This document shows, one piece after another, positions 48,413 through 61,200 of a stretch of DNA of 64,000 nucleotides; the first letter of the stretch is position 1; every line of letters begins with the position of its first letter. The stretch comes from Polytrichum commune. Taxonomy: Eukaryota > Streptophyta > Polytrichopsida > Polytrichales > Polytrichaceae. The notes beneath the pieces were generated by a model. It ran no database searches, had not been told where the DNA came from, and saw only the letters and a list, made by a program, of their open reading frames with translations. The position numbers and the translations under genes are program-made. The stretch lies in assembly GCA_950295325.1 (NCBI GenBank), contig OX485804.1:32240001-32304000 (forward strand), read 5' to 3'.

Positions 48413-49980
48413 TGGTGTCCAACACCTTCCATTTCCTAGACACCCAGTGTGATTAGAAACAGCTATTATGACTCTAGATTTTCTTAGTCACATTCCTTGA
48501 TGCAATTTACTCCAAAAGTCATCACATTGTGAACACATATCCTACTGAATTGCAATGTAGTTGCATTCACAAAAGCACAAGCTCAATGTAGATCTCACAC
48601 ACCTAGAATGTCAATGTCATAGGTGTTAACTGCGCTCTGAGAGTGTATAATTAACCCATGACTGAACTGAATTAAGACAACATCTTCAAATGGTTCCAAT
48701 GGCATGGCTGCATAAGGCGGCTGTAAATGCTACCAACACTTTATATTGCATGATAGATTACTTAAGAACCTAAGACCTTCGTACTATTGTTTAAGATAGA
48801 TCGTAAGCGCAGGATTCACAGCTCTATTATTTTCTAATGCACGCAGACCAATATTTAACTTATCAAGAAAGAAATAGCAAAGACACACAATCACTTTGCA
48901 ATAATCATTCTCAAATCAATTGAAACACCAACAAGTTGATCGTGTACATCAAACATTTTGCAATTCTCATACTTAAAACAGTTAGTCCAGAAAGAGGTTG
49001 ATTCCTATGATTCCTTCTAATTCTACAAAGGTAGGTTCTGAATACTAGATGCACTGAAACTCTCACAATTCTAGACTTTGATGTTGACCAAGCGCTAGTG
49101 TGTTTAGATTCCTCTGATTATGTTTCAGATAGAGCTGTGTCTGTGAGCACACAGCATTCAAAATTTCAAGAATTTGAACAATAGTCGGATTATGTAGAAG
49201 ATGCCAGTTGAATAACTGCAAATGGGACAAAAACATTTCTCAACGTCCTGTTCATGATATTTTAGAAGAGAATAGACTGGATTGCCTCTCAAGAACATGC
49301 CACTAAGTTAGAACCCCTTAATTGGTGTCACAGAGACCCTGCAAAATTACTCGAGGCTCTATATTTACTGATCCTAGAACATCCCTCTCAATCACAAGCT
49401 TTATCTCGCAGGGCTTTGCTGTGATTGTCCGAAGTTACTACGTGTGGTGGAGCTAAGTATAGTCTCAAAGCCAGAGAAAATCCTGCTCAGAATCTATAAA
49501 GCAAGAAGTACATCATTGCTATAACATAAGCTCAGTGCATGCCACCTCGATTTGTTGTCTATAATTCTTGACATGAATGATGGAAGGTCGCTACCGAGCT
49601 CAATGAATTTAATAGAATCATACTGAGAGTCACTATAACCTTCCACTGTGTAGATTTTAACCGCCAAACCTTAAAATGTTCACAAAACTTCTTAGACACG
49701 AGTCTAATCACTGTACATGCTCAGACAACCCGTATTAGTCCAGTGGGCTCAGTGCAAGTTGGGTTCCGAGCCATCCTCAAGCTCAACACAAGAATGAGGG
49801 CCTTAAACTCTGCAACCAGTAACAGTTTTGTGCGCCAGGATGAAGCCAGTCAATGTCAATTACTTCATCAGTATTTGACAAAAACATATGTGGAATCACA
49901 CTCACACAAAAGAACCCAATTGTGAATTCACAATGTGAATTGCACGCGACAAACAACCCCCAAAAGACATTCATTTCAAA
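48413..49980. other. Intergenic stretch, no gene supported
   Basis: No exon, RNA gene or repeat structure could be supported. Short frames near 49.8 kb occur on both strands and look like chance. Confidence 0.35.
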
Positions 49981-49984
49981 ATGC

Positions 49985-50455
49985 TTGGAAAGAAATTCAT
50001 CACATATCCTTTAAACCTAACAACCTGCTATGAACCACATGTGAAAGACAGCCAAAGAAGCCACCAAGAGATTGAAGAAGTAGCAGCGACAGAAACTAAA
50101 ATCGATCCATATTCAGTCTGCATTAAGTTTGAAATCCGGAAGTGACACAAATTCATAACTGATGCTTTAAAAAATGTAAGAGGGCTCGTCTAAATCTCGC
50201 TCACAGTTAAAAGTACAAAATCTCACAAGGATCAGGAAAAATTTCACCACATATCCTTCAACAACCCGCTCATGAACCCATAGGAAAGATAGCCAAAGAA
50301 GGCACCAAGAGATTGAAGAAGTAGCAACACGAACCAAATTCAGTGTGCATTCATTCAGGTTCGAAATCCGAAAGTGACTCAAATTCATTACAGATGATGC
50401 TTTATAAAAAAAACAAAAGGGCTCTCAGAGTTAAATGTACAAATTCTCAGAAAGG
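49985..50455 (-). repeat. Tandem duplication of the PRAT gene's 3' flank (~245 bp)
   Basis: GAAAGAAATTCATCACATAT then CCAAAGAAGCCACCAAGAGA, TTGAAGAAGTAGCA and TTTGAAATCCGGAAGTGACA near 50.0-50.15 kb recur with few changes near 50.24-50.40 kb. The inner copy runs to the stop codon of the gene, so the 3' UTR and polyadenylation region may be doubled. Confidence 0.7.
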
Positions 50456-51112
50456 TTTCGGACCTTGTTGATCGGCGAAGGGGAAAAAGCCTGCGAGGGA
50501 AAGAGGGGGTGGCAGCGTGAACGGCGGGAGAACTGGCAAGTTAAGGTGCAAATGGAGATGGTTGATGTTGATGTTAACACCACCTTCTTTCCTTGAGGCA
50601 GCAGGGACAGCTAAGGAATCCTCCGACGTTGTGGCAGCCAAGGCAGCACGGGGATTATTCATGTACTCCAAAACAAAAGAGAATGCTCCGAAACTAAGAC
50701 AGCTCTGGGCAAGCGCTTGCGGTGTACCCGGGGTGCTCAGGGCTAATCCAGTGGCGCAGCCTGCCAGACCTGCGTTCCATGCGTCTTCTTTACCTCGCAG
50801 CCTCTTCAAGTAACAAGAAACGATGCTGTGCACACCTGACAAGAGCGCAAACGTCTTGGCCGAAGTGCCACCCTCCCGCAACGCGACTTTAAATCCCTGC
50901 CTCTTGAACAACCCGGAGCCGAAGCCGAAGACGGAGCCCATTAGCCCCCCCGCAAACCCGTCCGCAACGCCCTTGAAGAGGCAGAAAGTAGGGTGCGAGG
51001 GTCCTCCAAGTGCAGCCGGAGATTCAGAGCTTCCTACATCAATCACATCCCCGCTCTCGCCGTAGCTTCCCTCCGTGTCGTCGCCGCTGGGATTGGCGGG
51101 CACCATCGCCAT
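50447..51112 (-). CDS. Tim17/Tim22/Tim23 (PRAT) family membrane protein, 221 aa
   Basis: Intron-less and apparently complete. ATG 51112 ([12 protein letters not shown]) is the first in-frame methionine; the open frame upstream has only non-ATG codons and is taken as 5' UTR. From about residue 42 come [60 protein letters not shown], and [20 protein letters not shown] with [20 protein letters not shown]. These are four glycine-rich hydrophobic segments with the PRAT spacing. The sequence most resembles plant PRAT proteins of the TIM22-like/PRAT2 group, which sit in the inner envelope of plastids or in mitochondria and act in protein or metabolite import. The C-terminal tail ([20 protein letters not shown]) is unusual. 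Location is inferred from family only. Confidence 0.85.
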   Translation of the reverse strand: MAMVPANPSGDDTEGSYGESGDVIDVGSSESPAALGGPSHPTFCLFKGVADGFAGGLMGSVFGFGSGLFKRQGFKVALREGGTSAKTFALLSGVHSIVSCYLKRLRGKEDAWNAGLAGCATGLALSTPGTPQALAQSCLSFGAFSFVLEYMNNPRAALAATTSEDSLAVPAASRKEGGVNININHLHLHLNLPVLPPFTLPPPLSLAGFFPFADQQGPKPF

Positions 51113-51569
51113 CGCCACTGCCTTGGCAAGCAATTCCCGAATCACCAAACCCTTGCAAGCAAACCCTAGAATTCCTCTTCCGGAGCAGCCCGGTTCGATG
51201 AAACAGAACACAACAGTTTTAATCCTTCCAGTTCCTGCCTCCCGCCAGCCTTCTCTCTCACATGAGTCGACAGCTTGTGACGAGTATCGGATAAAGTTGA
51301 CTGTACCCACACTATTTATGTCCTCCACCCCCTTTTCACACGGTCATGCCAGATGCGTCTTAAATGGTTACTTTTCCCAACTACACTGATTACCCCAATT
51401 GCTATAACACTTTAATCGGAATGTAAATATTTTACCAAGCAAAGTCATTTATGTCCTATGATGTCCGAACAACTTATTGAACACTTTCGTTAATACAATT
51501 TGAACTCCTTAGTAAGACGTTCCTGCACTGCATAACTCCAAATAGTAACATGCACTAATTGGGATAAAC

Positions 51570-52640
51570 AATGTTGCCCACTTCTCCTAGGCTATGGAAA
51601 CACACAATTAGTTTTCCAAGTGGTAAATGAATCCAGATCGAGGCTGTAGCCATGGTCCTCATAATTTTTGGGGCTCATATGAAGATCTTGATCATTATAA
51701 AGTGAAGATTTTCGTGCTCATTAAAATGGTCAACATTTTGGGTTGCTCCCAATTGTGCTAACTTTTGAACCTAGAATGGTTATCATATTTTGAACACATG
51801 TTCGTTCTTTTGGTATCCGTTCTTGGAGCCACGCCTAATCATACACCACTCAAAATTTATTACATGTGTTTAATTAAGATCGGTATTTGAATTAGGCATG
51901 TGTACTTAGTAGGGTAGAGGGTGCTAAAACCAACACCCTAAAAGCTTGCACTAGTACAAGGTATTTGATGGGTCTTAAATGGTTACTATTTTTTTTGGAC
52001 ATGCCATATTCTCCCAGGATATGAAACACGTGATTTGTACAAGATGATTAGCAAATCCAAATCGAGGTTTTAGCCATTGTTCTTGTAAATTTTTGGACCT
52101 CATATTATCAAAGTGTAGATTCTTGTGCTCATTAAATTATCATATAGGTCCCCCCCCCCCCAATTATGTTGGCTTTTTGAGCTTAGAATAATTTTGAGCA
52201 CGTGATGAAACCTCTCTTAAGTATGTCATGTCTTTATGGTGACCATTGTCAGGTATGCACCTAGCCACCCACTACTCAAATACAGGTGTTTGATTAAGAC
52301 AAGGAATTGAATTAGAGCCACTTATCTTACCAATGAGCACAATGTGTCCTCTCTCAAAATAGTGCAACAATTCAAGAACTACAATAGGGCAAGAGGGAGT
52401 TATAAGATACAACTAGAATGTAAGGGGGCCCTAAATGCACACTTTTAGCTCTACACTCACTTCTTGTAGGTTGCAAAACACGTGGTTAAGTGCAAGATGA
52501 TTGCCAGTTCCAAATATCGTCCATAGCCATTTTTCTCACATCTTTTGGATCTCATATGAATATTTTATTCATGATTATCAAAGGGTAGATTCTTGTGGAC
52601 ATTAAATGGGAGTCATTATGGTCCCCCCCCCCCCCACACA
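51570..52640 (+). repeat. Dispersed repeat, copies 3-5 in tandem
   Basis: Three diverged copies begin near 51575, 52006 and 52460, about 430-450 bp apart. Each has a TATGGAAACACAC / TATGAAACACGTG lead, a GATGATTAGCAAATCCAAAT block, a CGAGGCTGTAGCCAT block, an AAAGTGAAGATT-type block and GTGCTCATTAAA. Two copies are followed by poly-C runs (52149, 52622). Confidence 0.65.
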
Positions 52641-52849
52641 CACACTCCACTAGATTATTTCGGTTGTTTTAAGCCCATAATGGTTATCATGTTTTGACCA
52701 CATGGTTCAATCTCTTTTAAACACATTCCTTTTTCATATTGTTCTTAGATCCACATACACCTGCCCACACATCACTTAAATATAGTTGTGATCTGATTAA
52801 AAAAATTTAACTCATGAAAGGCATGCGTACCACACCTCACGTTCATCCA

Positions 52850-54170
52850 ACATAAAAGTTTGACCCCCTATATATAGCTTTGTGGCCGAGTCATCTGAAA
52901 CGACTTGAACTAGACGATTTCATGACCTTTAATTTGTTTTATATTAATTAAAATTTACGGGTTCAAGGCTTTATTTCTAGCATTATCCAATGTCACAAAG
53001 AAAACATAATCCCATAGTTCAATGTGACATTGATAATGGATGTACTAAGTGTGTATTTGCATCCAAGGGCACCTAACACGACACATATATCTGAACTTGA
53101 ATCTTCATTTACATGAAGATATTCGTCCAATTCAGAAAATGACTTGATGAACAAGTCCAAATTTAAATAGGGTCACAATTGAAACACTTGGCTAGAAATC
53201 TAAGTGTGTAGCTTAGATTCACGTTTTTTTTTTGTGTGTGTATGTTGATGTCCATAATCCACCTGGATAGGGCCTCTCCATACAGAAAAAAATGCATTCT
53301 CATTTCCATGTTTAGCTAATTATGTACAAAATAGACCCTTGGAAAAAATTAAATCATTTATATCAAATGAACTTTGGAAACAATTGAATAGCTTAATATG
53401 TAGAGAAGGGCATTTTCCAATGTCAAGTTCGCACTGACCTAAAAGGGGTCCATTGACCAAGCAACTATTGGGTATGGGGAGCTTTTTAGTGAACAAACCA
53501 CATGAGAAGTGTAAAAGGGGCCAAGTAGGGGTGATGGGGGATTGGTTTCTCTCCGATTTGCAATTACTAAGAATCATGTATGAGAGATGCTTAATAGCAA
53601 TATGATGGACGGGTGGTTGTAAAAGCAAATTTATATTGGGGGAGGGTAGTTGAAAGTTGTCAATAGTGTTGTTATCTATTGCATTAACATGTGTGAGAGT
53701 AAACTTAAGCGACGAGTGGAGGGATGAGAATTCACGAGAGTCATGAGCATTTAAGCTGCTTCATTATGACAATGGGTTTGGGGATAATGTGTTTTAAGTG
53801 TTCAACGAAGTTGGTTGGAGCAACATATAAGGAGGTTGAGCCACGTATCTAGTGGTGTTGGTATTAGATATGCCCAAATGCATGGGAAACCATAAACAAA
53901 CTCTTTCGGCCCCCAATCCATCCTAACCCAATTTGTATTTAATTTTAACGTTAAATTGCCCCAAACTTCACTACATCATTCATTCCTACAAAATTAGGTG
54001 GAGCAATACTCATCCCATGTATATAACATTGTAAGCCAAGTAATGAAGCCTTTGGGGATACATATGAACGGTTTGCAGAGAGTCCAAGTGTGAGGTCTAG
54101 TTACAAAACTTGGAGGATGGTGATGACCGTCAACGGTGTTCATCTCTACTTGTATCTAACTAATTTGAGA
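52850..54170. other. AT-rich intergenic stretch, no gene supported
   Basis: A 102-codon minus frame at 53.3-53.6 kb lacks motifs or splice signals and is not called. No structured repeat was seen. Confidence 0.35.
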
Positions 54171-54262
54171 TGTGTCATCGTGGGACATCCCTCCACCGTC
54201 CACTCAACATGCAATCGTCGACGGCCAACTATTTTGGAATGATAATGTCGTCGGTGGTCAGC

Positions 54263-54684
54263 AATTTTGGAACTATGGAACGGCGACTGCGTCAATGCCC
54301 ATGCTCCCGCACCATTCAAAGTTCCAAAGATCTACAGCGGATCATCTAGAGGCTTCAAGTTCAGGAAATTTTGGAACTATGGAGCGACGACTGCGTCACT
54401 GTCCATGCTCTTGCACCGTTCAAAGCTCCCAAAATCTACAGCGGATCATCTAGAGGCTTCAAGTTCAGGAAATTTTGGAACTATGGAACAGCGACTGCAT
54501 CAATGCCCATCCTCCCGCACCGTTCAAAGTTCCCAAAATCTACAGCGGATCGTCTAGAGGCTTCAAGTTCAGGAAAATTTGGAACTATGGAACAGCGACT
54601 GCATCAATGCCCATCCTCCCGCACCGTTCAAATTTCCCAAAATCTACAGCGGATCGTCTAGAAGCTTCAAGTTCAGGAGAAGTG
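54263..54684 (+). repeat. 104-bp minisatellite, about four copies, abutting the helicase-PARP stop codon
   Basis: AATTTTGGAACTATGGAACG begins units near 54263, 54367, 54471 and 54575. Each ends CATCTAGAGGCTTCAAGTTC AGG. The last unit runs into the stop codon region (54673-54675) of the minus-strand gene. Because 104 is not a multiple of three, the overlapping open frames across it are artefacts of periodicity. Confidence 0.9.
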
Positions 54685-57600
54685 CACAACATATTTGGGG
54701 AGCAGCTGGGACGCATCTTTGATCACTAATACGTCTTCGGTTCCGCCGTGTGTGAAGTCCTTCCCCTTCTGTCCAAGAATAGCAACTGAAAGCAGCATCA
54801 TTTTGGATCTCTTGCTGTAGGGCACTGAAATGTCAGGATCTATTGCTGTGTAAACGCCATGGCCATAAGTATCCCCACATTTGATGGGTACTCCCTCACC
54901 TCCAATTTTGAAGCCCTCTGCAATGATTTTGTCTACTGCACTGGCATCAGTGCCATGGAAAACCCACCTCTCCTCACATGCTGTATCCTTCTCCTTGAGC
55001 TCCTTCATAATCTGAAACCTGTTGAGTAGCGACTCGTTGTAAATAAACTCAACCTTTGTTACCTGCATGGCCAGAGCAATGTTAGCCACTATTTCTTTCC
55101 AAGTGAGTATGGACTAGAAGCACCTGCAAATGCCATCTACCTGACTTATCTTTAATTTTCTATGACATGCTTCTAAGTAGTTTCAAGTCCAGATAATCTC
55201 ATTGCAAATGTGTGTCTAATACTTGAAAGTTGTCAGCGTTCTGAGAAACCCATAAGGTTTCAAGTTGTAATCAGCTAGATGAATTTACCTTACACATCCT
55301 CTTCGACGACATTCGGAAAAACTGCGATTCGGCCATGCGGTAGTGATACTCCTCTGCGCTGTCACCTTTGAAGTTCGAGTTAGGAGTCAAAGAAATCCGG
55401 CTAATGCCATTAGCATCAGCTTGCTCTTTGCCAAAGTCGTTAAGCAAAACTTCTCTGCTGCGTGCCACAAGCTTGTAATGAATAATATAACGAGGAAAAG
55501 CCTGGTAGGCATTGTAGATCACATGCTGTTCAGGTTTTGCCGATTCTCCATTGCAGTTGTCCTTGGCCACAGTCACAGAGTCGGCGCCCTTTTTGTTAAG
55601 TGTTTCGAGATTCAACTTCTCGTCGAGTTCCCTGACCCTGACATCCCAAGCAAACAAGAGGACACCATGGTCAAGCATCTACTATACAACAAACACCGTG
55701 GTGGTGGTGGTGGTGGTGGTGGTGGTGGTGGTGGCCGTTGCCCCACCGTTCTTGACAAAAAAACAATAGAACAAACAGGTTCTAAAGAAAAAGGATCACA
55801 CGCCAATGATTCCTCCTCAAAAATCATGTCACAAACAACGTCCGGGGAGATTTTTTGGGTGTAATCGGTAAAAAATCCTAGTGTTTCCGAGTCCAACTAG
55901 TTACATGTTGTGATCTTTCGGGTTTTCTTAAATAATATGAGGTATATTCCACAGATTCCAAAAAAAAATGGTCAGTAAGTTTCCTGCAGTCTTGAACTTC
56001 ATTGGTGACAAAATGAAAATGGAAACCTAGGGGGACCACGGTTGCTAAAGGTGAATATGGAAGGGGGGAACTTGGGGGAGGTGGCGGCCATGGGGGGTGG
56101 AATGGATGGTGCAGGGTCATTGGGGGACTTATGGGCATGGGCATTCATGCCCATGGTGGGTACATTTGAACATGGGGGCAGATGCTGGCATGGGTTTAAG
56201 GGGTTAGCATTGCCTGGGATATTAGTTCATATGCATATATAAGTGCAACAAGCCAAGATGGCACGGATCCACACCAATCCTTTGACAATGCAAATAAGTG
56301 GGCCTAATTCGGTTACTTGTCTAAATTGGACACCTATTCTTTTGAGCGATGTGTGGTTAAGTGTGGATCTTATCTTGATCGGATGCCTCTATATTTTAGC
56401 AATGTGTGGGTTGGTGTGGACATGAGATTGGACACCGAAAAGACGCTTGTTAAAATGAATTGGACTTCGTGATCAAAATTTCTTCACTATTCTAGATCCA
56501 TAGTCAACATAATATGGAGGACTTATATGATATTAAGGAGGAAGAGAATCTCCACTCTAGGAATGGCTATGGCCTCGATTGGATTTGCTAACCATCTTGT
56601 ACTAATCTCATATGAATCGGGTGGTCAACATCCTAGAAGAAGTGGGTGCAGAGCTAAAAGTGCGGCCATTGTACATAATATCTTCCATGCAGATTCGGAA
56701 ACATGATCAAAATCAGAGTACACGACCCATTTACCTCCAAGTCTTGCCTAACGCCACTTCACAGAGCAGAAGTTTGGTGTCTTTGGCCCCACTAAGAGTA
56801 GTGATCCTTGATGAGTTGACATGAAAGGAGAGTGCCTGCCGAACAAATCACAAACATCAGTTGTCCAGCCGTTCACATTTATACATCGGAATGGGCCTGC
56901 AATGTGTACAAACCAAGCATCCCCTCGGGGTGGCAACGTCCCCTTTTAGAACAAGTTGTTTCTAGATCACTTCTAATACTTCTAGTGGATTGACGATTTG
57001 CTCTTTCACAAAGAGGAGAAACATGCCTGGAACGAGGGCATTCACAGGATGTCACTGCTATGATTTGTGTTTGAATTAGAGAAAGGTTTGCATTTTATAA
57101 ATCAGGGGTCACCATCCAAACCCCAGTGTTGAATTTCACTTCCAAGGACATATACAAGGTTGCTTAGACTTTTTAGTCTTAAAAGAATGCTTATAATACG
57201 AAAGTAACTCCCAAACTATGCTTCCTGGAAATGGTTTAGCAACTTCAAATTAAGTTTAAAGAAGGTGACCCCCCTGCGAGTGCGAATGCTATAGATAGTG
57301 GCCACCCCGGGAGAATATCATCCTTACTTTGCTCCCTTTCCTGGGTCGAAAAAAGCCTGTCGCCACAATTTGCTCGAGTAGATGCTCTCGAACACCATAG
57401 AAAAGCCAGTCTGTAACCTCCACTGGACTTAGAAGGTCTTTCTGCGCTTCCAAAAACTTCAGCTGAAGTTGCAGGTTCTCAATCTTAGTCACTCCTGTCA
57501 CCACGGGCATCATTTTGCAATGGTTGTCGACGTACTTCTCTACCCTGTCTTTCGCCTGCAATATGACACATCAACATGTTTAAGCTAACAATTCAAACTT

Positions 57601-58246
57601 TTCCACATTTGCAATAGAGTTATCCGCAAAGTCTAACGCTCGTTAGACTGTCTTGTGTTGTAGTTTAATTTTTGAAAGTTGGGTGAAACACTTGACCTTG
57701 TTTTCAATCTCAAAAACTTTGAGAGAACTTTACGATCTAAAATTGATGTGGATGTCCGCAGTTGGTTGTAGAAGGTTGTCCTTAGGGGAGATTTAACTGC
57801 CGGTTGGCTAGTCTGCGCCTGTTTAAGGTGTTCACTTTGAAAGAAAGCAAGATTCTTCAAGGTCTCTCTAATTCTCGTGATGTCCAGTTCAAAATTACCC
57901 ACATCCCATGGGAACCTCAATGAGGTTAAGATTCCTAAAGTTGGAGTAGTGCTTGAATGGGCACGACTTTCCTAGCACTTGATTTCCAGTGGATTCAACC
58001 ACTGTTATTCACCCTACCATAGTGGACGTATGCAGGTGAACCGGATGATTCAACAAACCATGTGGATATTCTAGGGGCTTGCCAGCTTGGGGGAGAGTAG
58101 GTGCGGGATCAGCTTGTTTGCGCCCATTGAAGGTGTTCACTTTTGAAAGTAGACAATATTCTTCAAGATCCCTCTAAGTTCATTCTCGTGATGTCTGCTT
58201 CGAAATTACATAGAAAATTAGACAAACTCAAAGACGAAGCAATACC

Positions 58247-58290
<44 letters not shown>

Positions 58291-61200
58291 CAACATACCA
58301 TATAGTAATCCTTTGCAGTGTCATCGTGTGGGTGAAGCTCTCTCAAAACAATTCCCTGGTCGCTCATGACCTTCAATCTCTGAATCTCTTCAGCAAGCTC
58401 CTTCTGCTTGCTCTCGATAGCTTTGAGATGGTTCAGTTTCTGAAGTCTCTGTTTCTCCTGCTCAATCTTCAAGCAAGATGGGCATGGGGTCCCGGAGCAG
58501 TCATCCGAGCAGAGCAAACTGCAGGGGTGACCGCACTGGAGTTCCTTCCCACACGGAAATTGGCATCTGACTGACCTCTTCCCACGGCCATTGATAATCC
58601 CGCACTCCTGTTCGGAGAGGTGGCCACACACCTCAAAACGGTAACTGATTCTAGTATTACAACGAAGAGAATCCTCGTCTTCAAAGCACATCTTCTTCCG
58701 TGAGTGTCCACATGCCGGAAAAGTATCAATAACCGGAACTTCACACTTGCAGTGGCTTCCACCGTGACAAGTTTTGGTGCAGACATGGCCACACGACATG
58801 ATTCCTTTGCACTTGTATTTGCAGACAGAAGATGGATCAAAGGTGGCAGCGTCCGAGGAGCTGAGGTAAAGTGGTGGCTCATTCGGGTGCCGAGGGCAGC
58901 GAAGAGGAATGGCATGGTCGAGGGCATTCTGGCCTTTGAAGTATTGGAGCAAGGTCATCCAATGCGGTGATTTTTGTAGCGTTTGATGGTCTCCACACAT
59001 GTATACTCCACAACGTGCTCTGGATGCCGCAACGCACAATCGATTGCGCATCCCAAGATGCCCAATCCTGCCCATTAGGTTCGACCGCACAAGCGAAACT
59101 ATTACAATAGGACTCTCCGCTCCCTGCAGATATGGTTGTTCGCACAAATTTCTAAATCAGATGAATGCAAGTCTATGTTAGTACTTTGAAGTTGTAACCA
59201 TATCACGTACATATCATCGGATTCAAGCCAAACATATGCCAAGAGTCGGAGGGAAGAACCTGGAATCGGTCAATAGTGTGGACTTCAATGTTTTCTGTTT
59301 CCGGAGTGCCTTTGAGAAGCTTATGTAGCAGAGTGACCTGGACACACATGACATGACTACAAGTCAGACATTCAAGTTCTCGCTCCTGGCATTCCAACTC
59401 TGTAGACGTATCAGCAATGTGGTAGGGGCATTTTGTACCGAGATGAATTTCTTGAATGCGTAGGGTAATGGCATCATATTCTAGGTGTTGCGTGGTTCAT
59501 GCTCTGTTACCGGTGGTTATTGTAGCTTACAATTCAAAGGTAGAAGCAAAGAGTGACCAATCTTACAAGAAACACGCACTAGAATGGCAGATTGTCTGTC
59601 CATGCGTATCTGAGGAGTGTCATAAGAGAGATTGCTGACAAGTGCAGTAGCTTTGTGAATGATGGGGTCTTCGAGCTATGATTCTCTAAGACTCGATAAA
59701 ACCCCTTTTCGGAGATCACTCACCTGGCCATTATAGGCAGCCAGGACTTTGATTTTCCCAGGGTCTTCGCCTTCGGTAACAAGCCAGCGAGCAAGAGCAA
59801 CCACCATTTTAGCCTCCCCTTCATTGAAGTAGCTGCGTTGTGGTGTCTCTCCAAATTGGTGCGACCAGAAGTGCATTGCCCTCGCCATGCAAACAGGGGC
59901 TTGATTCCTGGCCCCGGATACCAGCTCCTCGTGGGATCCCAAGGTTGGATACATGGGGAGTAACATGGGGACAAACTCCTCTCGCATTCGGCACTGCAGG
60001 TTGAGCGCTTGGTAGGGTAGTTTGTTGTGCTCCACCAACCGCTCAAACATGGACACTCCAAATCCATTCCTTTCCAAAACCACGCCAAACACAGTGGAGT
60101 GAATCTTCTAATCTTTCTCGATGACTTCATCAGGACTCTAATGTAATCAAGAAATTCGTTCTCTTTCTCCCTCAAAGGTCCACCGTAATTTAGGGTTGGT
60201 AAATTTTATAACTTGACGCAAGTGCAAGATAGCTTATCTGTTTTGCAATAGGTTTAAAGATCAAACAAACATTGAGAATGGGTCGACTGTGGAGTGAGGG
60301 ACTGGATTTTGTCTACCATTTTTCTAAGTCGTAAGATTCGACCGAAGGTTGAAGCTGGTGGTGATCGCCAATGAGAATGAGGTGCTGAAGATCCGGGTTA
60401 AGCACAGCCAACACCTGTGGCTCCAGCATCTCTGCTGCCTCCTCCACAAAAAGTACCGCTGGAGACAATGACTTCAACACATTTTGATGTATGGCTGCTC
60501 CCTGCAGAAATTACAACTCCGAATGATCGGCTCGAATTCAGCGTTTCAATCATCACATGCATGTGGAGCTGTGCCCGAGACATAAACTGGATGGGAAGCA
60601 TCTTCAACTTATGTTGATGTAATTTAGATTAAAGACTGACATGCGATTCACAGAGATTTATCTCAATAACACACTTGTGTTCAATGAGCCCAACAGCATG
60701 CTTACGGTGGTGGTCATGCCAATAATTGTGGCCTTCCGGAGAACCGAAAGCTTCTGACGTTGGATAATCTCATTCATGTCGTGCACGAGAACATCATACT
60801 CTGCCTTGACGCTTGCATATTGTTGGCACGCTTCCTCTACACTCCTTTGCCACAACATGTGCGCTAGAATTGCACGGTGTTCCATTGACAAGTGCCATGG
60901 ATTCTCTAAAGCAATCCAATCAAACTGACTAAAATCTGTCTGCATATCACAAGAAATTGCTATCAGAATTAGGTTTCAATATGGCTTCGACGAGAGTTTT
61001 GATTCCCTTGTTTTCTGCTATCAGATTTCAACGGCGTTAAAGATTCAGAATCTTTTGATAGAGATTCTGGGATCTGGAACTTGGAGAATCAAATCCTATA
61101 TGCTCATCGACTTACATCCAGACGCTTTAAATCAACTGATGTAGGATCACCAGCATCGTCCTTTTGCGAAATCGGCATGAAGTTGTTCCCCATCCATTGG

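Noticed and set aside
54172-54729. Four overlapping plus-strand frames of 84-96 codons
   Set aside because: They repeat the same peptide in shifting frames because the 104-bp minisatellite is not a multiple of three. They are not genes.
55612-55896. Polyproline-containing frame through the (GGT)n tract
   Set aside because: It is out of frame with the downstream PARP exon, and the tract lies just before a good acceptor. Treated as intron.
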